From: CAZVKN01 sp964627035
GTDB lineage: Bacteria > Electryoneota > AABM5-125-24 > Hatepunaeales > Hatepunaeaceae
Assembly (NCBI GenBank): GCA_964627035.1
Contig: CAZVKN010000033.1
Location: 1 to 32,309, forward strand
Direction: 5' to 3'
Length of the DNA: 32,309 bases
Under the pieces are notes generated by a model. It worked only from the letters and a program-made list of their open reading frames with translations. It was not told where the DNA came from and ran no database searches. Position numbers and translations under genes: made by a program. This document shows positions 30,148 to 32,309 of the stretch, piece by piece; positions within the stretch are counted from its first letter, which is position 1; each line of letters opens with the position of its first letter.

Positions 30148-31356
30148 CTATACTACCCCACTTATCTTAAGCTCTTCAATTCTTTCCACCTCATATCCAA
30201 GCAACTCACTAAGGATTTCGTCAGTGTGCTCACCGACGAGTGGTGGCGGTGCTTTGATCTTTGCAGGTGTGTCGGAATACTTGATCGGGATGCCGCACAG
30301 CTTCAGGCTGCCGATGGTCGGGTGATCCACCTCCTCAATCATATTACGGTGCTGCATCTGAGGGTCGCTGAACAACCGCTCCATATTATTCACCGGACCG
30401 CACGGCACTGATGCCGCTACTAACAAGTCCATCCAATCATCGCAGCTCTTCTCCAGCATCCGCTCTTCTACCAGTGGGATCAGTGCATCACGATTCTCCA
30501 CACGCTTGGGATTGGATGCAAAACGAGGGTCGTCAAGCCACAGTGCCCGATTTAGAACCTGAGCAAATTTCTCCCACAGTTTCTGATTGGCTGCTGCGAT
30601 GGCAATCGGATGATCCTTGGTCTTGAACACCTGATACGGTGCGATTGACTCGTGCGCCGTGCCCCAGCGTTGCGCCTCCTTACCTGCCACAAGGTAGTTA
30701 CTGGCGATATTGGCGAGCCCCGATGCCTGTATGTCCATCAGACTACAGTCAATGTACTGCCCCTTGCCTGACTTCCCTCTCCAGATCAGCGATGCCATGA
30801 TCGCACCTGACGCACTCACACCCGTCAGCACATCGGTAATAGCTACCCCAACCTTACAGGGATTGCCATCCTGCTCACCTGTGATGTACATCAGCCCACC
30901 GACCGCAGACAGCACCATGTCATAGCCGGGTCTGTCGCGATAAGGTCCATTCTGACCGTAAGCGGTGATTGAACAGTAGATTAAGCGCGGGTTTATAGCC
31001 TTTAGTGTGTCGTAATCGAGCCCAAACTTCTTCGTCAGACCGGGTGTAAAGTTCTCCACGAACACGTCGGACTTAGCTGCGAGTTCCTTAACCAGCTCGA
31101 CACCGAGCTTGTTTTTCAGATCAACTGATATAGACTTTTTGTTACGATTACAGCAGAGGTAATATGCCGATTCACCTTCTGCAAACGGCGGTCCCCAGGT
31201 TCGCGTGTCATCACCTGAGCCGGGACGTTCGACCTTGATGACTTCAGCACCAAGGTCACCGAGCATCATGGTGCAGTGAGGTCCGGCGAGTATTCTGGAC
31301 AGATCGAGGACTCGGATTCCGGTCAATGGCAATTCGGGATTATTTGTAGCTGTCAT
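30148..31356 (-). CDS. CoA-transferase family III (CaiB/BaiF) protein
   Basis: This encodes 402 residues from ATG 31356, with GGAA seven bases upstream. ATGs at 31362 and 31395 are alternatives. It moves CoA between carboxylic acids. The N-terminal half holds the interlocking-dimer fold signature (LTGIRVLDLSRILAGPHCTM at 11-30, GDLGAEVIKVERP at 33-45) and the catalytic aspartate Asp146 in R-P-G-Y-D-M-V. The C-terminal half has VPCGPVNNMERLFSDPQ and PPPLVGEHTDEIL. Formyl-, carnitine- or succinyl-CoA type donors are common in the family, and the substrate cannot be chosen here. First gene of a probable minus-strand operon. Confidence 0.92.
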   Translation of the reverse strand: MTATNNPELPLTGIRVLDLSRILAGPHCTMMLGDLGAEVIKVERPGSGDDTRTWGPPFAEGESAYYLCCNRNKKSISVDLKNKLGVELVKELAAKSDVFVENFTPGLTKKFGLDYDTLKAINPRLIYCSITAYGQNGPYRDRPGYDMVLSAVGGLMYITGEQDGNPCKVGVAITDVLTGVSASGAIMASLIWRGKSGKGQYIDCSLMDIQASGLANIASNYLVAGKEAQRWGTAHESIAPYQVFKTKDHPIAIAAANQKLWEKFAQVLNRALWLDDPRFASNPKRVENRDALIPLVEERMLEKSCDDWMDLLVAASVPCGPVNNMERLFSDPQMQHRNMIEEVDHPTIGSLKLCGIPIKYSDTPAKIKAPPPLVGEHTDEILSELLGYEVERIEELKISGVV

Positions 31357-31399
31357 GTGCATTTCCGTTAGTGGCTTGATTGAGAGAAATAACACTAAT

Positions 31400-31973
31400 T
31401 TGTGAATTTATTAGCACTTTTGCAATGTATGGGAAGGCTTACACTTGGAATAACGGCGTAAAAGTCATGATATATTTCGGTATCTATCTAATAGCATTTT
31501 AATAGATACAAATATTCTATGTGAATTTAATGACTTGAGACTTATGCTTGCATAACCATTTTTATCTGAGTATATTCCTGATTAATAAAATAATGCCCAT
31601 GTATTTATAGTTTTGTCCCAACCTCCCTTATAGCAAGCAACCCGAAGCCATTTTATTGGCACTATCGCAAAATACTTATTGAACTCGCCATTCTAGCGAG
31701 AATCAAAATCACATTTTTCTAAAAGAAGCATAATTGTACCGTCAGGATGATTTTTCGCTTGATCGGCGCATTTTAACTACTGCTTCACTGCATTGAAAAG
31801 TATGTCTATTGTCTGTCGCTCCTGCTAAGGCATGGACCCAGTAAATGTATGTTAATACTGGATCTCCGGTCAAGTCAGGGATGACAAATGGATAAGAATA
31901 ATTACGCCAATTTGTGCAGTAAGTATTAGTTAATCACAAACTAACAGATCCATCTTTCAAAAGGACTCAAACA
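31400..31973. other. Intergenic region between the divergent CoA-transferase and encapsulin-like genes
   Basis: No gene seen. ATGGACCCAGTAAATGTATG and TACTGGATCTCCGGTCAAGT with CAGGGATGACAA (about 31830-31887) are a degraded TTGTCATTC-family repeat. The rest is A+T-rich and probably contains both promoters. Confidence 0.5.
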
Positions 31974-32288
31974 ATGGCAGAAGACATGACAAATCAGGAT
32001 CATTCAGAAGTTCAGTCAGGTGAGATTCAGCGGAGTGTATCAACAGATACCGCGAGAACTCTCGTCTCATCAACCAAGACAACACCACAAATGGTTGGTA
32101 TCACACCCCGGTGGTTCCTTAGACTGATCCCGTGGGTGGATGTTCAGTCCGGCTCATTTCAGGTAAACCGTCGGAAAATGAGAGCTATCCAACCGAAGGT
32201 TGAGATTGATCCGGAAGACATCAAAAATGGCGTCAGAGGAGATCACTTATACGGTCTAGTGTCATGTCAACCATCAATAGTCGGATAA
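31974..32288 (+). CDS. Truncated family 2 encapsulin-like protein (N-terminal signature only)
   Basis: This encodes 104 residues. AAAGGA lies eight bases before ATG. Residues 27-67 (TARTLVSSTKTTPQMVGITP, RWFLRLIPWVDVQSGSFQVN, RR) follow the conserved start of family 2 (Crp-linked) encapsulin shell proteins, usually A-R-N-L-A-T-T-T-K-x-x-P-Q-M-x-x-I-[ST]-x-R-W-L-L-x-x-L-P-W-V. Full shell proteins are several hundred residues longer, with a cyclic-nucleotide-binding-like insert and a HK97 fold. Here the frame stops with TAA at 32286 after a different tail (IDPEDIKNGVRGDHLYGL). It may be a truncated gene, a stand-alone adaptor, or split with its rest past the window edge. No cargo gene (for example cysteine desulfurase) is in view. 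Confidence 0.62.
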   Translation: MAEDMTNQDHSEVQSGEIQRSVSTDTARTLVSSTKTTPQMVGITPRWFLRLIPWVDVQSGSFQVNRRKMRAIQPKVEIDPEDIKNGVRGDHLYGLVSCQPSIVG

Positions 32289-32309
32289 AGTCTTGATAGT
32301 TTTATTCTG

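Noticed and set aside
1..32309. tRNA or rRNA genes
   Set aside because: I looked for GGTTCGAATCC-type T-arms with cloverleaf context and for conserved rRNA words. The only hit (near 1309) lies inside the STAS coding sequence without a cloverleaf.

Overview
The window looks like a chromosomal contig of a Gram-negative bacterium of the Fibrobacterota-Chlorobi-Bacteroidota (FCB) superphylum or a neighbouring candidate phylum. The main evidence is a large exported protein ending in a Por/T9SS-type sorting domain (23639-25375), many Sec lipoproteins, an outer-membrane beta-barrel protein and an ACT-less SerA next to SerC. No rRNA, tRNA, CRISPR array or intact transposase was seen. The phylum assignment is inference only.

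Layout. 1-1060: a HicB-like small gene, a tiny ORF behind it and a decayed C-terminal scrap of ETF-ubiquinone oxidoreductase. 1065-1480: a STAS-domain protein with its terminator. 1761-5112: a riboflavin operon, FMN riboswitch - terminator - ribD - ribE - ribBA, without ribH. The conserved N-terminus of RibE appears to start at an ATT codon. 5113-6234: a gene-poor block of palindromic repeats containing a 129-bp MITE-like insertion. 6235-8167: three tandem paralogous secreted proteins. 8168-8406: a second, 131-bp MITE-like insertion nested in another repeat. 8526-9758: an orphan branched-chain-amino-acid-type binding lipoprotein. 10139-11023: a DHH phosphoesterase-like protein, divergent from an orphan aconitase/LeuC-like large subunit that overlaps an ECF sigma factor (11254-13109). 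13278-13595: a DUF4398-type lipoprotein, convergent through a strong terminator with valS. valS carries an in-frame G/C-tract repeat insertion. 16715-19320: an Ig-like lipoprotein, then serC and serA for serine synthesis. 19578-22447: a beta-barrel protein, an unknown membrane protein and a membrane-anchored protein with about eight 23-residue glycine-rich repeats. 22466-23213: a wrecked DUF5131 (Gp37/Gp68-like) gene whose two ends flank a small zinc-ribbon gene. 23639-26319: the T9SS-tailed protein and a secreted alpha/beta hydrolase. 26472-29030: a promoter and a tightly packed three-gene operon of unrecognised, coiled-coil-rich, A+T-rich genes. 29109-31356 (minus): a CoA-transferase family III gene, a tandem C_GCAxxG_C_C redox-type protein and a two-helix membrane protein. 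31974-32288: a short protein matching only the N-terminal signature of family 2 encapsulin shell proteins.

Working together: ribD/ribE/ribBA make riboflavin precursors and riboflavin under FMN control, with lumazine synthase needed from elsewhere. serC/serA form part of the phosphorylated serine pathway. The most distinctive non-coding feature is a nested population of short palindromic repeats in nearly every long intergenic gap. Two copies of a MITE-like element share an AGTCTGTCCGA-type (one arm AGTTTGTCCGA) terminal inverted repeat and have 5-bp target duplications that can be read directly. Best candidates for something undescribed are the coiled-coil operon, the encapsulin-like stub, the tandem lipoprotein family and the MITE family.
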